Position numbers and translations under genes: made by a program
DNA from: Triplophysa rosa
Taxonomy: Eukaryota; Chordata; Actinopteri; Cypriniformes; Nemacheilidae
DNA length: 64,000 nucleotides
Direction of reading: 5' to 3'
Assembly (NCBI RefSeq): GCF_024868665.1
Contig: NC_079891.1
Span: 25,272,103 to 25,336,102 of the forward strand
Shown: in pieces, positions 26,341 to 39,223 of the stretch
Layout of the letters: each line of letters opens with the position of its first letter
How positions within the stretch are numbered: the stretch's first letter is position 1
The notes under the pieces: model-generated
Database searches by the model: none
The model's input: only the letters and a program-made list of their open reading frames with translations
What the model was told of the DNA's origin: nothing

Positions 26341-26605
26341 TGTCTGTCTTTTTACTTTAAAATGTATTTAAACATTTTGACTTTTTAAAAATATTTACCA
26401 AAGAGTGATAATGTTATTCAACCCCTTAACTGACATGCAGACCTTTTAAATAACTACATTCATGGCAGATATTCAATAATTTGTCATTATCCTTGTCAAT
26501 GCGAAGTTCATTGTTGTCTGATCTGTGACCAAGTGCAGATTACGGGTAATTCGGATCGTTGTTGTGTGGAAATGTGAGCAATGTGAACTCCCTGTAATAA
26601 TCATG

Positions 26606-26999
26606 CACTGTAAAAAACGTAATTTTACAGATTTTTCTGTAATTTTTTTACAGATTTTCCACGGAATATGTAAAAAAAAAACATTTCAACGGTTTTTTTT
26701 GGACAAATTTTTCATGGTTTTGTTAAAATACAGTCAAAAAGTTGTTAAAATTACAGAAAAAGACTGCAAAAAACATGTTTACAGGGGAAAACTGTTATTT
26801 ATGAAAATACTGAATACTGTTTATTTTTGAAATACGGTCAAAAACAAGAAAATGCAAATTTACAAGAAAAATGGGGAAAACAATTTATTATATATTTTTA
26901 TATCCTGTAATTTTACAGAGAAAAAATATTTGATGGTATATTTCTGTCGCTCCAACCGACAGAAATTTGCCGTTTTTTTACAGATTTTATTTTACAGTG
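26606..26999. mobile_element. MITE with CACTGTAAAA termini
   Basis: It starts with CACTGTAAAAAACGTAATTT and ends with ATTTTATTTTACAGTG. The interior has many repeats of TTTTACAG and its complement, so it can fold extensively. 394 bp, no ORF of interest. It shares its outer ends with the element at 20463-20734 but not its interior. Confidence 0.65.
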
Positions 27000-28077
27000 T
27001 GTGACACAAAATCACTGATCAGAGGAGCTAAAACATAAATGGAGCACTTGGCTTACCGCTGTCAGATTTTAGAAACATATCTATTAAATTAGTTGCTTTT
27101 GGGCCAAGCACTTAATTATAAATCTATGAGATCAAGTCCTGCTGTTCCTGGTTCTTTGGAGCCCCACTGTGTTGGAGTTAGTGTAAAATGCTCTGTCCAT
27201 TGGGTTCCAGTGAAAATAATGTGCTGTGCAACCAGATGGGCCCTACAGCACATAAAACATGATTAATGGCCGTGCACTATTGACTGCCAGATCCATCCAT
27301 TATTTAAATTTTGAAAAGCCACAAATCAATCGTCTGTGTGTAGGGGAGGAAAGAGGCTCACGCTCCCTGCATGCGTTTTATTCCTCTTGAATGTCTGTGC
27401 TTTCAACAAGATTTATCTGCAGGTGTCATGCCACTTTGCAACAAAAATGAAATCTGCAGAACATGCTTTACTTGCATGTTAAAGGTGTACCTTATATGTC
27501 GGCTTAAGACAATTTGATTGACATTGACATAAAATCGAACCAAATTTAGGCTGTAAATTGAGTTATGTTTGATTTTTTTTTCACCTGAAAGTTATGATGC
27601 AGTGCATGTATCATAGGTTTTACATGACAAACTGCAAGGGTTTGATACCGCACGTGATCATTGATTCAATGATTTCCAAAACTTTACTGTCAAAACCATA
27701 TTAGAATGCGAGAGAATGAGCTTAACTTGCAATCAACAAAGACATTGTCACAACTTTAAGTCAAGTGCCGGAAGAAACTGAAAATGTGCAACTGTTTTCC
27801 TTCAGTTTTTACATCTCATTTAACAAGTGTTTCCTCTTCGCTGCTAGATTACGCTGAGTCTGCAAAACCTGATTAGGATGCATGTGACACAACATTGTTC
27901 ATCTTGATCTGCATTGCAGTTGCTCTCTTTTTTCTCACATTTTTCTATTAATCTCTCATCTACATTAATAGCCTGAGCATCCTTCTTGCATTTATATTTT
28001 TTTACATTATACACTAGAAAGAGTCAAACATGAGACTGTTTCTCATTGAATATGCGTTCCTTATAGCAATACTTTAT
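27000..28077. other. Intergenic, no gene recognised
   Basis: AT-rich unique-looking sequence with no recognised gene or repeat. Confidence 0.4.
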
Positions 28078-28911
28078 CTTCAACCCTGCTCCTGGAGGCC
28101 CCCTGTCAGGGCCGTCCCTGGGCATAGGCGGAGTAGGCAAATGCTAGGGGCGCCAAAATGAGTGAAGATTTTAATTATAATTCATCATTTTAACGTGTTA
28201 TTAATTATGTCACCTAGTGTGAACTGTGCAGCTAATCTCACTCCCAAACTACAATTTACATTATGTTGTGTTCAGACCAAACGCGATGAATCGCGTTCCT
28301 TCTTTATTACTCGCTGGAATAGTTCGTTATTTTTGCGCAAGGCAACATTTTTAAACTTGCACGGAAGACGCGATTTAAGCACGTTCGCAACCCGTTTCGC
28401 GTCATTTACATCGCCTGCCACGTGTTTGCGTCTATTTCTTTGCATTAACTTTGTATGTACTGTAATTTACTTATGCACAAATAACTTAACTCGTGTAAAA
28501 ACCCCCTATTAGTGTCTGTGACCTCGTGGTTAGTGTACCTGCTTCTCATATTGTACTTCTCGCTGGTTAGAAGTTCGAACCCCGCTCGGAGCAGGTTCAG
28601 GTAGGATCGGTTACACATGTCAGCCACATGTGCAAACACAAACCATTTATACAAAACTTTTATACAAAGGTGAGTTAAAATAATAAAAAACATACCAGAT
28701 GTGAAAAGGTAGGAAACAAAAAATGTTGCAATATAGAGGTGCAAATTATAAGTTACAATTGCTTATTTAGAACCACTCTACTGGTAACACTGATGCGTGC
28801 TGTATTTTACTGCTTTCAACTAAGTGAACTGAAAAGTGTGAGGCACTATGTTTTGAAGAAGGTTGGACCTAAACTTTGCAGGACAGGGGGCCTCCTGGAG
28901 CAGGGTTGAAG
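28078..28911. mobile_element. Interrupted MITE with 30-bp TIRs
   Basis: The two ends (28078-28107 and 28882-28911) are inverted repeats of 30 bases with one mismatch, containing CCTGCTCC and GGCCCCCTGTC. Right of centre, GTTGGACCTAAACTTTGCAG resembles the subterminal region of widespread hAT-like MITEs. After the left end the sequence switches at 28108 to AGGGCCGTCCCTGGGCATAG, which looks like the start of a different element, so the MITE appears interrupted. Confidence 0.65.
28512..28604 (+). repeat. tRNA-like SINE head or tRNA pseudogene
   Basis: GACCTCGTGGTTAGTGTACC resembles an A box and GGTTAGAAGTTCGAACCCC resembles a B box, about 35 bases apart. This matches an RNA polymerase III internal promoter of tRNA origin. 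A complete cloverleaf was not demonstrated. It sits inside the interrupted MITE at 28078-28911, so it is more likely part of a SINE than a working tRNA gene. Confidence 0.5.
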
Positions 28912-29554
28912 ACCTAGGCTTTATATAATTAAGACCAGCTATTAGGATTAAAGACGATCAGCACTGAATATTCTCTTTAATGTCTGTTCACTATTCACAT
29001 GCAAGGATGCCTTACTCTGGGTTAATGTCATTCATTTATGCATATTTTCTTCTTTTTTTACAGACACGTGGGTCTTAATCTAACATGCATGGCCTGCTCT
29101 TTAATTAACACATAGAGAGAGTTATACGGTATGCATGTTTTAAAGATCTAAAGATATTGTTTGACTACTCTGCTGAACAGACCAGCATAGATCATCATTA
29201 ATTTCATTCTGGTCTGGTTTTTGCTAGATAGTGCTGGTTTGATGTTGGTCTTGGTGCACCACGTTAGCTATGTCAAATGCTGATTAACCCACATGACCCC
29301 TCCGGCAAAGCTGGTTGACCAAGAAAATTTGCATCCAAAACAAAGTGAAATTGAGAGGGAACTGAAATGCTGTTTCTTTTGTTAATTTCTCCCTGAGCAT
29401 GTATGATTGTGTTTCAATTACTTGGGTTTTGAGATCAATAGAGAGGTGTTTTTAGACTGCAGCCTTTGAAGTAGAAGCTCTAGATATGAGGGTATCAACT
29501 CAACCCTGTCAGGGTTTTTATTATAGGGCTTTTGTTTTCGTACATGTTTTTGTC

Positions 29555-29952
29555 TTAAAGGTCATATGTGTACGTTTTTGGAGGATCTATTGACAGAAAT
29601 GCAATATAATATACATAACTATGTATTCAGAGGTGTATAAAGACCTTACATAATGAAGCGTTATGATTTTATTACCTTAGAACGAGCTATTTCTATCTAC
29701 ATACACCGCAGGTCCCCTTGCATGAATTCACCATGTTGTTTCTACAGTAGCCCTAAACGGACAAACTGCGCTACAGAGCACATTTTGTAAATGTGTTATC
29801 TCCTTCGGCAAAGAAGTAAAAATGTGACAACATCTTTCTTAGTCCTTTGTCAGCCACTGTAGTGCTTCGAAAGGGAGGGGTGAAGTGAGCCACTGGTTGC
29901 AATTTGCAACCTCACCACTAGATACCGCTAAATTTCATTCACTGGACCTTAA
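29555..29952. mobile_element. TTAA MITE, AAGGTCCA family, copy 1
   Basis: Flanked by TTAA on both sides, with ends TTAAAGGTCATATGTG and CACTGGACCTTAA. The interior matches the element at 36127-36484 over long blocks (GGAGGATCTATTGACAGAAA, ACATACACCGCAGGTCCCCT, TTGCAACCTCACC). About 400 bp. Noncoding. Confidence 0.8.
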
Positions 29953-31050
29953 ATCCACAGCTGAATTTACCTGTCCTTGTCAAACTCTGCTCCGGTGCAA
30001 ATAAATTCTTATAAATAATCCTCACCTTTTAAACCCCAATGCTGCCTGTCATGCTGTCACCTCCCTGGTCTACATGAAATATTGAACATTTTTTAAAACA
30101 AAACGGTTAAAAATGGATGAAGTGAGGTGTTGTTGGTAATAGAACGGATTTCCTCAGTCGTGACTTTTTAAAGGTCAGCGCAAGCTTGATGTGAAGTCCA
30201 TAAGGTTTTTCAGTACTGGGGAACATCTTTGTTCTTGGCTCCTATAAACAGACACAGGTGTTTCTATAAAGAATTTTGACAACACGTGCTTTTCTTTAAA
30301 ATATTCATTGGCTGATTTGTTCATTGTATGTTTGACCTGTTGAATTTTCAATGTTTTTCTAAATCAATCTCTTAGTGTTGATCTCTGTGACCCCTTTGAC
30401 AAATAAACAAACAAACAAAAGCAACAACAACCAAAACTTTAAAATTCACTGACCCACTCCTGACCCACTCCTACTCAATGCCCCCAATTTACAAAAAGTA
30501 AAACATGCTCTTGATTTCTATTAGAGTCAAACCTCAGCTCCACATCACCTGTTCACATTTTCAGTTCTGAGAGCAGTTATTTATTATAAAATTACCCATG
30601 GTTCCTAGGGAAAATTACATTCACATCAGCAGGGAGATTGTTCTTTGTCACTTGTCACAACAAAGAAACTGTGTGAATCAATTCCTGCAGAAGCATTTAG
30701 TTGTAATTACTGATTCTCTCTGTGGTCTCCATCTACCTGAATGTAAAATTCTTACTGATTCATCAAAACATTTGCCCCCCCATTGAGTGCACTTAGTGGG
30801 AAGGGAGGAGCATGTAACTCTTCACATATTTTGCAAACTGAGAACTAAGATTATCTCAGATGCGTGATATTTGATGAAGACACATTTTCTTTTACATTTT
30901 TGCTACTTAAATTTGGAAAATTTAAATTTGTGTGGGATTTTATTTTATTTTACTGTATATAAAAATGTACTAGTATGATATTTTCTCTTCAGGCCAATGC
31001 GAGGTCTAACACTGCACATATTCATATTGCTAAAGCCTACTTTTGTTTTA
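29953..31050. other. Intergenic, no gene recognised
   Basis: AT-rich with an (AAAC)n-like run near 30400-30420. No gene is supported. Confidence 0.45.
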
Positions 31051-31058
31051 GTACAAAG

Positions 31059-31508
31059 TAGGGATGTAACGATTCACCGTGAGCCGGTTGAAAATCGGTT
31101 ATAATGAGTGACGATTCAAATCGGTTGAGGTGTGAACTGAATCGCAATACATTTTTTGAACAGCAGGGGCCGCTATTTTTACTGCAAATCTAAACGTGGA
31201 CATGTTGATATTTCTTAAATGCAAAAAAATCCAAGAAAAGCTCAGACAGTATTAGTTTGTTTATATTAAAGAGACTTTTTCTATTATTAATTTGTTATGA
31301 AATTGCAGTTTAGTTTTGTTATTTGAAATAAAACATTATTTTATTATACAAAGAAACATGAAGCATTTAAGAAATAATGGAAGGGAAGTTGTTCATTTCT
31401 AATTTGTTTCAACTCAATTTGTAAAAATAAATCGTGAATAAATCGCATCGTGAGATCAGAATCGTGACTCGCATCGCATCATGAGCTGAGTGAAACGTTA
31501 CACCCCTA
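31059..31508. mobile_element. Nonautonomous hAT element, 8-bp TSD
   Basis: It begins TAGGGATGTAACGATTCAC and ends GTGAAACGTTACACCCCTA, which are inverted repeats. Both sides carry the identical 8 bases GTACAAAG (31051-31058 and 31509-31516). An 8-bp duplication with these ends is the hAT signature. 450 bp, AT-rich and noncoding. Confidence 0.9.
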
Positions 31509-31516
31509 GTACAAAG

Positions 31517-33172
31517 CCAAATTCATGCATGAGGAACAAAACCCATTTTACCCCTGTAGCCCACTGTGCAATCTCCATGCTTTTGTGAGTTTTACTATAA
31601 AGCATCCATTTCAAAGGTAAATGTCTTCTAGTCTAACTTTGCTATTTTGCCATCCTTCAAGACCAAAAGATCAGACAGAAACATATTTTTATTCTCACAA
31701 CGTTCCAGAAACAAACAACGTGTGGATTTTGAGGTCCCGGTATCAATAACAAATGCATGAGTGGGCCAATCTCTCACTGCTCGTATGAGCTATATGCTGT
31801 GTATACTAATCCGTTCCATTGACTGCTCGCTGGAGTTCAAGTCAGTGGATCAGATGAGCCTAGCCCTCCATGCAGCCAGCTTGTATAGGTTATCATGAAT
31901 GTTTGATGCAATTATGTGCCAGCAGGAGTAGGGGAGGGAGCGGAGAATGGAATCACTTGACATTTGGGATTTGACCATTGCGACCATTGTGAGCATGATG
32001 TTTGCAAGGTTTGGCAGAGAAGCAGGGACCTAGATATCCTGAGAGAACTTTTCACATTTACTCTTTAACTTTCCACCTGTCACCAAGTTTGGTTGAACTT
32101 TACGATAGGGTTCAATTTAAAAGGCAAATCTTATTTCTTTGCTGATGTTAATTTCTACACATTTTGATGCATTACCAAATGGCAATGATTAGAACCTTAT
32201 TATTAGATGTTAGGCAAAATGTACAAATACAAAAAGTCTGACACTTTTAGGCTTTTACTATTTTTGCAGTAGCATGTGTCACACTTTACTTGTCAGTAAA
32301 ACTGGTGCTCAGGAAAGATAAGAAACATCCAATTTGTTTGCATAATGTGTGTTTAAAGGGCAATTTATACTGTTGTAATTGCTGAATGATTCAGCTGCTG
32401 TCAGCAGATGGTTTTATCTATGCTCAGTATTGTGATTGATCCCAGATATGAATAATGAAATTGCTTCCAAATAAAGCATCTTTGGCTTTTATCTCATTTA
32501 CTATCACACAGCGTTTCCTAAGCTGCCGTCAGTCGAGAAGCGCATATGCGAATTCCGGGTCATAAATCAGTGTGCATTTGCTGTACACAGGCCAACTGAT
32601 CAATTGTAACCTTCAATATTTACTGGAAAATTGGCTTTGGTTACAAATCACCTTTTTATTATAACATTACAAGGCAATTTTAACTATTATAACAATGAGC
32701 CATATAAGTGAAGTATGAAAGCATCACAGTGGCATCCATAATAAACAACATTATCTTAGTCACTGACAATAAAGTTTAGTGCATTGGTGCACTCTGCTGG
32801 CGTAAGATTAAGCGGTCCATAGTCCTAAAAGAATTGCCTATTTGCTTCCTTTTTGTTTCGTTGTTGAGTTTATTTTATTATTTTAGTAAGTAATTTTGAT
32901 CTCTGTGCCTAAGCTACTTGTGACAAATGAGACAAAAGCATTATGATTTATTAGAAAAACTACACAGATTTTTGGAAATGTTCTGTAAAGCCCTCAGAGG
33001 CCAGAGATCAGTAGCAATTCCTTCCATACGAGTGGCTGCAGAACATGGGATCGCAGAAGAACAAAGCATGAGCTAATGTGTCGCATTCATTTTGAATTTT
33101 ACAGAAAGATTCAGCAGGGTTGTCTGTAGTAATATTTTTATATATGCCAATGGTGTGTCCTCATTCAAATAG
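31517..33172. other. Intergenic, no gene recognised
   Basis: No gene or complete repeat was recognised. The region looks single-copy by eye. Confidence 0.4.
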
Positions 33173-33466
33173 TTAAAGGGATGGTTCAAATCTAATAGAG
33201 AAAATTTAAATCTATTATCATTTATTTACCCTCATGTCAATCAAACCTGACTTAGTTTTTTCTGTGGAACACAAAAGAAGATATTTTGAGAAATGTCAGT
33301 GGTTTTGTGTCCACATAATGGAAGTCAATTGGGGGCCAGTGTTGTTTGGTTATCAACATTCTTCCAAATATCATCTTATGTGTTCTGCAGAAGATAGTCA
33401 TACAGGTTTGGAATAACATGGGGATGAGTTACTGATGAAAAACGTTGGGGTGAACTATCTCTTTAA
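33173..33466. mobile_element. TTAA MITE, GGGATAGTTCACCC family
   Basis: A complete copy between TTAA sites. Its ends are TTAAAGGGATGGTTCA and TGAACTATCTCTTTAA. The interior has family motifs such as TCTGTGGAACACAAAAGAAG. 294 bp including targets. A 60-codon frame inside is meaningless. Confidence 0.8.
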
Positions 33467-34754
33467 GTAAATGTGTGACACAAGGTTTGACACATTATGG
33501 GGACGAATATAGCCTCACCGTGTGAAAAAAATCTGCATGTGTGAAATTATTCAATGTGTGCATGAAATTATATAGATAGACTACTGCATGTAAGCCTTCA
33601 TTTCATTGGCTTGTGCAATGAAAGTAAAGTGTAATCTAATCGTAATCTAGTCTCCCATTTAATGCGGCAAGGTGACTTATATCATAATTAGGTTTGTATG
33701 ATTTATTACCCATGTACAGTAAAAAGAATACATGACCTCACTGTCAGTCTATCACTGAACAGCAGGCGTCTCTCTCTTTCTTCCACTCAAACACACACTC
33801 ACCTTTTATGCCTTAATCTTCATGTCAAGCTGACTTTGTTTTGTGATGGGCAGGAGAAAAGTTTCTAAGTGCTAAAATTGATCTTTGACTTTCCTCCCCG
33901 ATCTCCTTACTCATAGAAAAGCATCAATTCCCGACCGCTCTAAAGCACAGCTTTCTTTCTGCTGCATTGGGAAAAAACCCAATGTCTGACCACCATCACA
34001 TGGACACTGCCTTTCTGGCATTATAACCCATTATAAGTCTTTGTCTGGTTCAAAGCGGCTGGCAGACAGCCCGGGTAAAGGAAAGACTGACATGAATGTC
34101 CTTCAAAACCAATATTGAGAGAACTTTCATGTCAGATAAAGCTAGAAGTGAGTTACCATGACCTGCTATAACCCATTGCATGAAGTCCTAAGGCCAGACA
34201 ACAGCTTTTTTAGTGTTGGGAGAGGTGAACAATCAGAGAGAAAAAGAGAGAGAAAAATAGGAGTTTTCCCATTTAAATAAAATATTTTCATGCTGTACAT
34301 GTTCATCCAACTGATTGAGTCACTGGTGCTCATTGTTACCTGCAAACATAATGGATTAAGATTTGTTTATCCTTTGCATTATTGTCTGTAAAACAGCAGA
34401 CACTTTACATTAGATGCATTGTAACTTCATACAACCCGACCAATTATATTTTGCTTAACCACAACGGGTTCCTATATAGACCATCAGCCATGTAATGCAG
34501 CAAGGCTGGTAAGGGTCAGTGCTTGTGTCTTGTCTTACTCCCATCTATGTTCCACCTGATACTTGACAGCTCAAAGGGTCCGATAGCTCATATCATCTAT
34601 CCAGCACCATGGCACTACCAACTAGTCAACTAAAAGCAAGTTGACATGTTCCTTCCACATCTCAGCTGGGGACAAGTAACAGGGCACTGATGTTGAGAGG
34701 TGCTGGGCTCCGGAGCTTTGTCCTTTATTGTTATGACCTCTCTGTAGCTAAGCT
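33467..34754. other. Intergenic, no gene recognised
   Basis: No coding sequence or repeat borders could be supported. Confidence 0.4.
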
Positions 34755-35006
34755 ACACTCTTAAAATTAAAAAGGTGCTTAAAAGGTTTTTCACAGCAAT
34801 GTCATAACCATTTTTGGTTCCACAGTAAACCATTCGATGAATGGTTCTTCAAGAACCATCTCTTTCTTACTTTTTTATAATCTGAAGAACCCTTTTTCGC
34901 CCTTTTGTGAAACAGAAAGGTTCTTCAAATGTTAAAGGTTCTATATGGAACCAAAAGGTTGATCTATGGCATCGAAGAACCTTTTGAAGCACCTTTTTTA
35001 AGAGTT
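34755..35006. mobile_element. Foldback MITE, ACTCTTAAA termini
   Basis: ACACTCTTAAAATTAAAAAG with GGTGCTT at the left is matched inverted by AAGCACC with TTTTTTAAGAGT at the right. The interior repeats GGTTCTTCAAGAACC-like motifs in both orientations, so the 250-bp element can form a long hairpin. It resembles a very common cyprinid MITE. Confidence 0.75.
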
Positions 35007-36126
35007 TATGGAAGTTGGCTGTGTTTAGTGTCTAGTTATGTTGCTATTTAGGAATTAGTAGGCCTTATTCCCATTCATTTGGCTTTATGTCTATGTCTTC
35101 AGTGTAAATTTACACATCCAATCCATTTGTTGAAGCGGATTGACTTTTGGATGTGTGCGCATCTGTCAATTAAACCAAATTAGCATTTGATAAAATAAAG
35201 GCATAAGCCACCAGAGCGCAATAAATGTGCTCGAACATTTTTTTCCATTTTCGCAACCAACATTTCCTCTTCATGAAAATTAAAATACTTTTCAACAAAA
35301 AGGTTGTCTTTCTAAGGGCGGAAAACTCACAATATTGATATGCAGTCTGGTAACGATTGACTGCAGCATCCGGAATTTTGAGGGATTTCTTTTCATGCCG
35401 GATAAGCAGGAGAGTGATAAAGTCTCACAGCCCCAGACTGAATCAATCAAAACTCTAAGTGAAAAAAAGGCACAATAATAACCTCCATTATTTGAAAGGA
35501 GATAATCTTCCCCATTATGGTTCGATATTATTCCAGGGCATCACCTGACATAAAGCTATAGTTGAATGGAGAACTAAAGAGACACAATCTCCCAACCCAC
35601 AATAAGCAGGTTCACTGATGAAACTCGTCTGATCATAGAATACAATAGCTTGTCTATGTATCTGTTTCTCACAACTGTATTGTCTAATTGCTCTTTAATG
35701 TCTTCCCCATATTGCTTTGTTAGATGCATTAGTATCATAAAAAATGAAACTTGGCAGCGTAGTGTAAAAAAGGAAGCACACCATTTGTGAGTAATAAGCC
35801 AAATGCCTCAGTCTCTTGATACATCATATTGCAATTAGAAGAAATTTATGTTTGATATAAAAACTAATAGATCCACTATTTGTGATGTAACAGCTAAACG
35901 GCTTTCGATAAAATGAAACATTGAGCATATGGCATCCACATACTGTGACCCAATAACTAATGCTTTCTTAATTTCTCTCTATACCTCGTAGTGGAATGAT
36001 TTGTACTAAAGATGAGGCAATTTTTAGCATCTTTGGAATTCATAAGCACCCTGTAATCCCCCACCTCAAAAAAGACAATTACTGTGTTTATCATATTCAT
36101 TTACGGTATTTACAAATCACCATGAT
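35007..36126. other. Intergenic, possible conserved element
   Basis: No gene or repeat was recognised. The segment at about 35330-35600 has moderate complexity and no repeat signature, so it is a candidate for conserved noncoding DNA. That is a judgement from appearance only. Confidence 0.35.
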
Positions 36127-36484
36127 TTAAAGGTCCAATGTGTAATTTTTTGGAGGATCTATTGACAGAAATGCATTATAATATACATAACTATGTCTTC
36201 AGAGGTGCATAAAGACCTTACATAATGAAGCTTTATGTTTTTACTACCTTAGAATGAGCTATTTCTATCAACATACACCGCAGGTCCCCTAGCACGGAAT
36301 TCGCCATGTTGTTTCTAGGAGAACGCATTTTGTAAATACGTTATCTCCCTTGGCAAAGAAGCGAAAACGCTTGTGAGCTGTCGTCATGCTTCAAAAGGAA
36401 GGGGGAAAGGGTGGAGTGAGCCGTTGGTTGCAATTCACAACCTCACCCCTAGATGCCACTAAATGTCATACACTGGACCTTTAA
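36127..36484. mobile_element. TTAA MITE, AAGGTCCA family, copy 2
   Basis: Flanked by TTAA, with ends TTAAAGGTCCAATGTG and CACTGGACCTTTAA. It shares long blocks with 29555-29952 but lacks about 40 bases of that copy near its centre. Confidence 0.82.
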
Positions 36485-39070
36485 GTATTGAAAGGTTACT
36501 GTGAGCAAACCAGGGTTGTGAGAACTTTAGAAAGAGGAAGCACCTGCCGCTGCGGGATTATAAATTACAGGTGAATCTCATATTGATGAAAATCATTTCC
36601 TAAGACATAAATAATGCTTGCCAAGATATGACGAGGCACACTTTTATTCATAGAATATTATAGCCTGTGAGTGATATTACCACAGATCAGGTGTCTGTGA
36701 TGTTGAAACAAGCGTTATAAATTATGAATAAGATCAATTTTAAATAGTAACCCCTCTGGGGTTTTAAGTGAGCAGCAGGGCTCATTTACAACAAATTGCG
36801 AATGTCCTTCATCAGTGGCTGAGGGTCAACGGCACTCTGGAGAGAAGAACTGTGAGAGTGAGCCATAGATTATTTTACATCGTACAACATATATTTGTGT
36901 AATCTTATATGTCGTTGTTTGTATACAGTATTTAAACCTACATCACACAAGTGTAGAAGACTTTGCCTTGTGCAGTCCGCCACACACTTTCATGTACAGG
37001 ACTCAAGCATACGCAAACACACATACACTGAATGTTTATATTAGAATGTAAGTTTTTATATATAAGGCATATATTGAATGTTCTAAATTATTTCAGCAAA
37101 TGAGCAAGTAATGACTTCATCTCACCAATAAACGTACAGTATGGTTGTATTGTCTATCATTTTGCAGGCTAACCAAGGTACCTGGTGTTTCAGATGCCTA
37201 AGTAATAGCAAACTGGTTTTAATACGACAGCTACTCAACAATTGTTTAATAGTCGATCACCCTGCACATCTCCTTGCATCCTGAAAAAACGAACAGCTCA
37301 AATTATGTACTCCTTGACCTATCCACCTCATATCTGCCCTATCTCTTTCCATAATGATTCCCGCTGACACCTACCCCTGATCAATACACACAAGAAAAAT
37401 CTAGCTGACAATGACAAAAAACATGAGAGGGGGCGTGATCCATCCTCCAGTACATCCAGGGAACAGTCTGCAGTGCTACACTATTATGTCCCTGTGTCAT
37501 AACACTAAAGGAATGACAGCAGAACTAGTGTCAAAGATAGATATACTACATACTAGATGTGCATTGTATTCATAGATTTTTGCAGGGGATTCCAGTTTTG
37601 CTTCTGAAGAGAAGTATTCCTTCTCTTGGCCTGTGAAGTTATGACTGATTTATTTATCTAGTAGATGCGGTTCTCAAATGAGGTCAACTTATGAACATAC
37701 AGTATGAATTAATTATTCAAATCTAGAGATGCATATACTGATCATCTCATGAATTCTGAGAATACTTACAGTACATTCAAAAGCGTACAACCGCTGATTG
37801 CTTTTACACATTCACGCACGCATGCCCAAACACATGAAAAACAACCGCTCCCTGCTATGATGTTCAGCTAAACACATCAAAGCAATGAAAATTCAATGAA
37901 AGAGAAATGAAATATGCTTTTACATATATAATGTTATAACCACCAGCATGGCAGAAGCAGCTAGTTGACAGATGAAAGATATTTATGCAGTATCATGGCC
38001 TTCATAAATTACAAAAATTGAATCTAGCCGTGCAATTGCTATTTCTGTTTAGTTAAGTCTGTTCTTGAATGCGGGGAATAGAATATTTAACTACAGATGG
38101 TTTGACCTTGATGAGAAGGTTTTTGGTCATCTGAATTCTGATTATTATGCTGCTGTGGGTATGAGGCATGTGAGAGGAATTTTGTTTTCCTCTTCCAGCT
38201 GAGCTGAAATGAACGAGGATTATTATACAGGAGACCTGATGTGGCTTGAGTTTGTATAAGACGGGGTGATGGGGACGAGAAGGAGGAGCAGTTTTGGACT
38301 AGCGGTCGGCCTTTGAACTCATGAATAATGTATAAATATTAATTCTCTGAAGCTTGAAGAAAAGTTTCACTAACTTGAATATTTTTCATACTGCGATTAT
38401 GTGCTTTTATTGTATAGCTTATGAAGTCAGTAAAGAAGCGGCCCACTGGATAATTTTGTGGTTTTACACCCGTGATTGAACTCATACTTTTTATGTACGT
38501 TTTCTTTGCGAAGCATTTTAAACATTTCCGAACAATTACCTTTTGTTTCCATGTGCACATTTTGTCGCTTCATTTAAAATATACATTTAAGCATCATCGG
38601 TTCTTGAATAACATCATGAAATCATTACAATTTTTATCGGTTTCATATTATCGTGCGGCGCAATTCAACCTAAATAAATTGTGGTCTGGTGGAGCATTAA
38701 AAAATTATTAACGCATGTCAAAAAGCCACAGAACATTTGAACTAATGCCAATTAGATCCCTGTGCATCCCGCCATTGGAAATTGCAGCTGTGACTGGATG
38801 AGGTTAGGACTTGCGGGCGGTCGGGAATGGGAGGGTAAATTTAAGCCACTTTACAGGAAGGGCGGCCCTGAGGAGCGGTGCCGGCGTGTATGGAACTGGC
38901 TCTCTGGAGCTGCATGCTGACTGTTGCAGTGGCAGAAGCATTGCTCTGGTTTAGCCTCTGACTGCAGGCCTTGACTGGTGCTAAACTAACATGCATTGAC
39001 AGGCATTCCACCCCCTCTGCCAACAGCATAGTAATGTCAAAGAGAGAGGAAAACAGGAGAGAGAGATCTG

Positions 39071-39072
<2 letters not shown>
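36485..39072. other. Intergenic, no gene recognised
   Basis: No coding sequence could be supported. The stretch at about 38705-38830 (GCCAATTAGATCCCTGTGCA and flanks) has no repeat look and contains homeodomain-like ATTA cores. Confidence 0.4.
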
Positions 39073-39167
<95 letters not shown>

Positions 39168-39168
39168 A

Positions 39169-39200
<32 letters not shown>

Positions 39201-39223
39201 CATGCACACACTCACACACACTC
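39073..39223. repeat. (CA)n microsatellite with (GCAC)n core
   Basis: An uninterrupted (CA)n run of about 80 bases is followed by a CACG/GCAC-type run and then more (CA)n. About 150 bp in total. The open frames through it in three phases (Thr-His or Cys-Val strings) are repeat translations, not proteins. Confidence 0.97.

Noticed and set aside
28512..28604. Functional tRNA gene
   Set aside because: A full cloverleaf was not found and it lies in an interrupted repeat.
39073..39223. CRISPR-like array
   Set aside because: It is a dinucleotide microsatellite without spacers, and the sequence is vertebrate.
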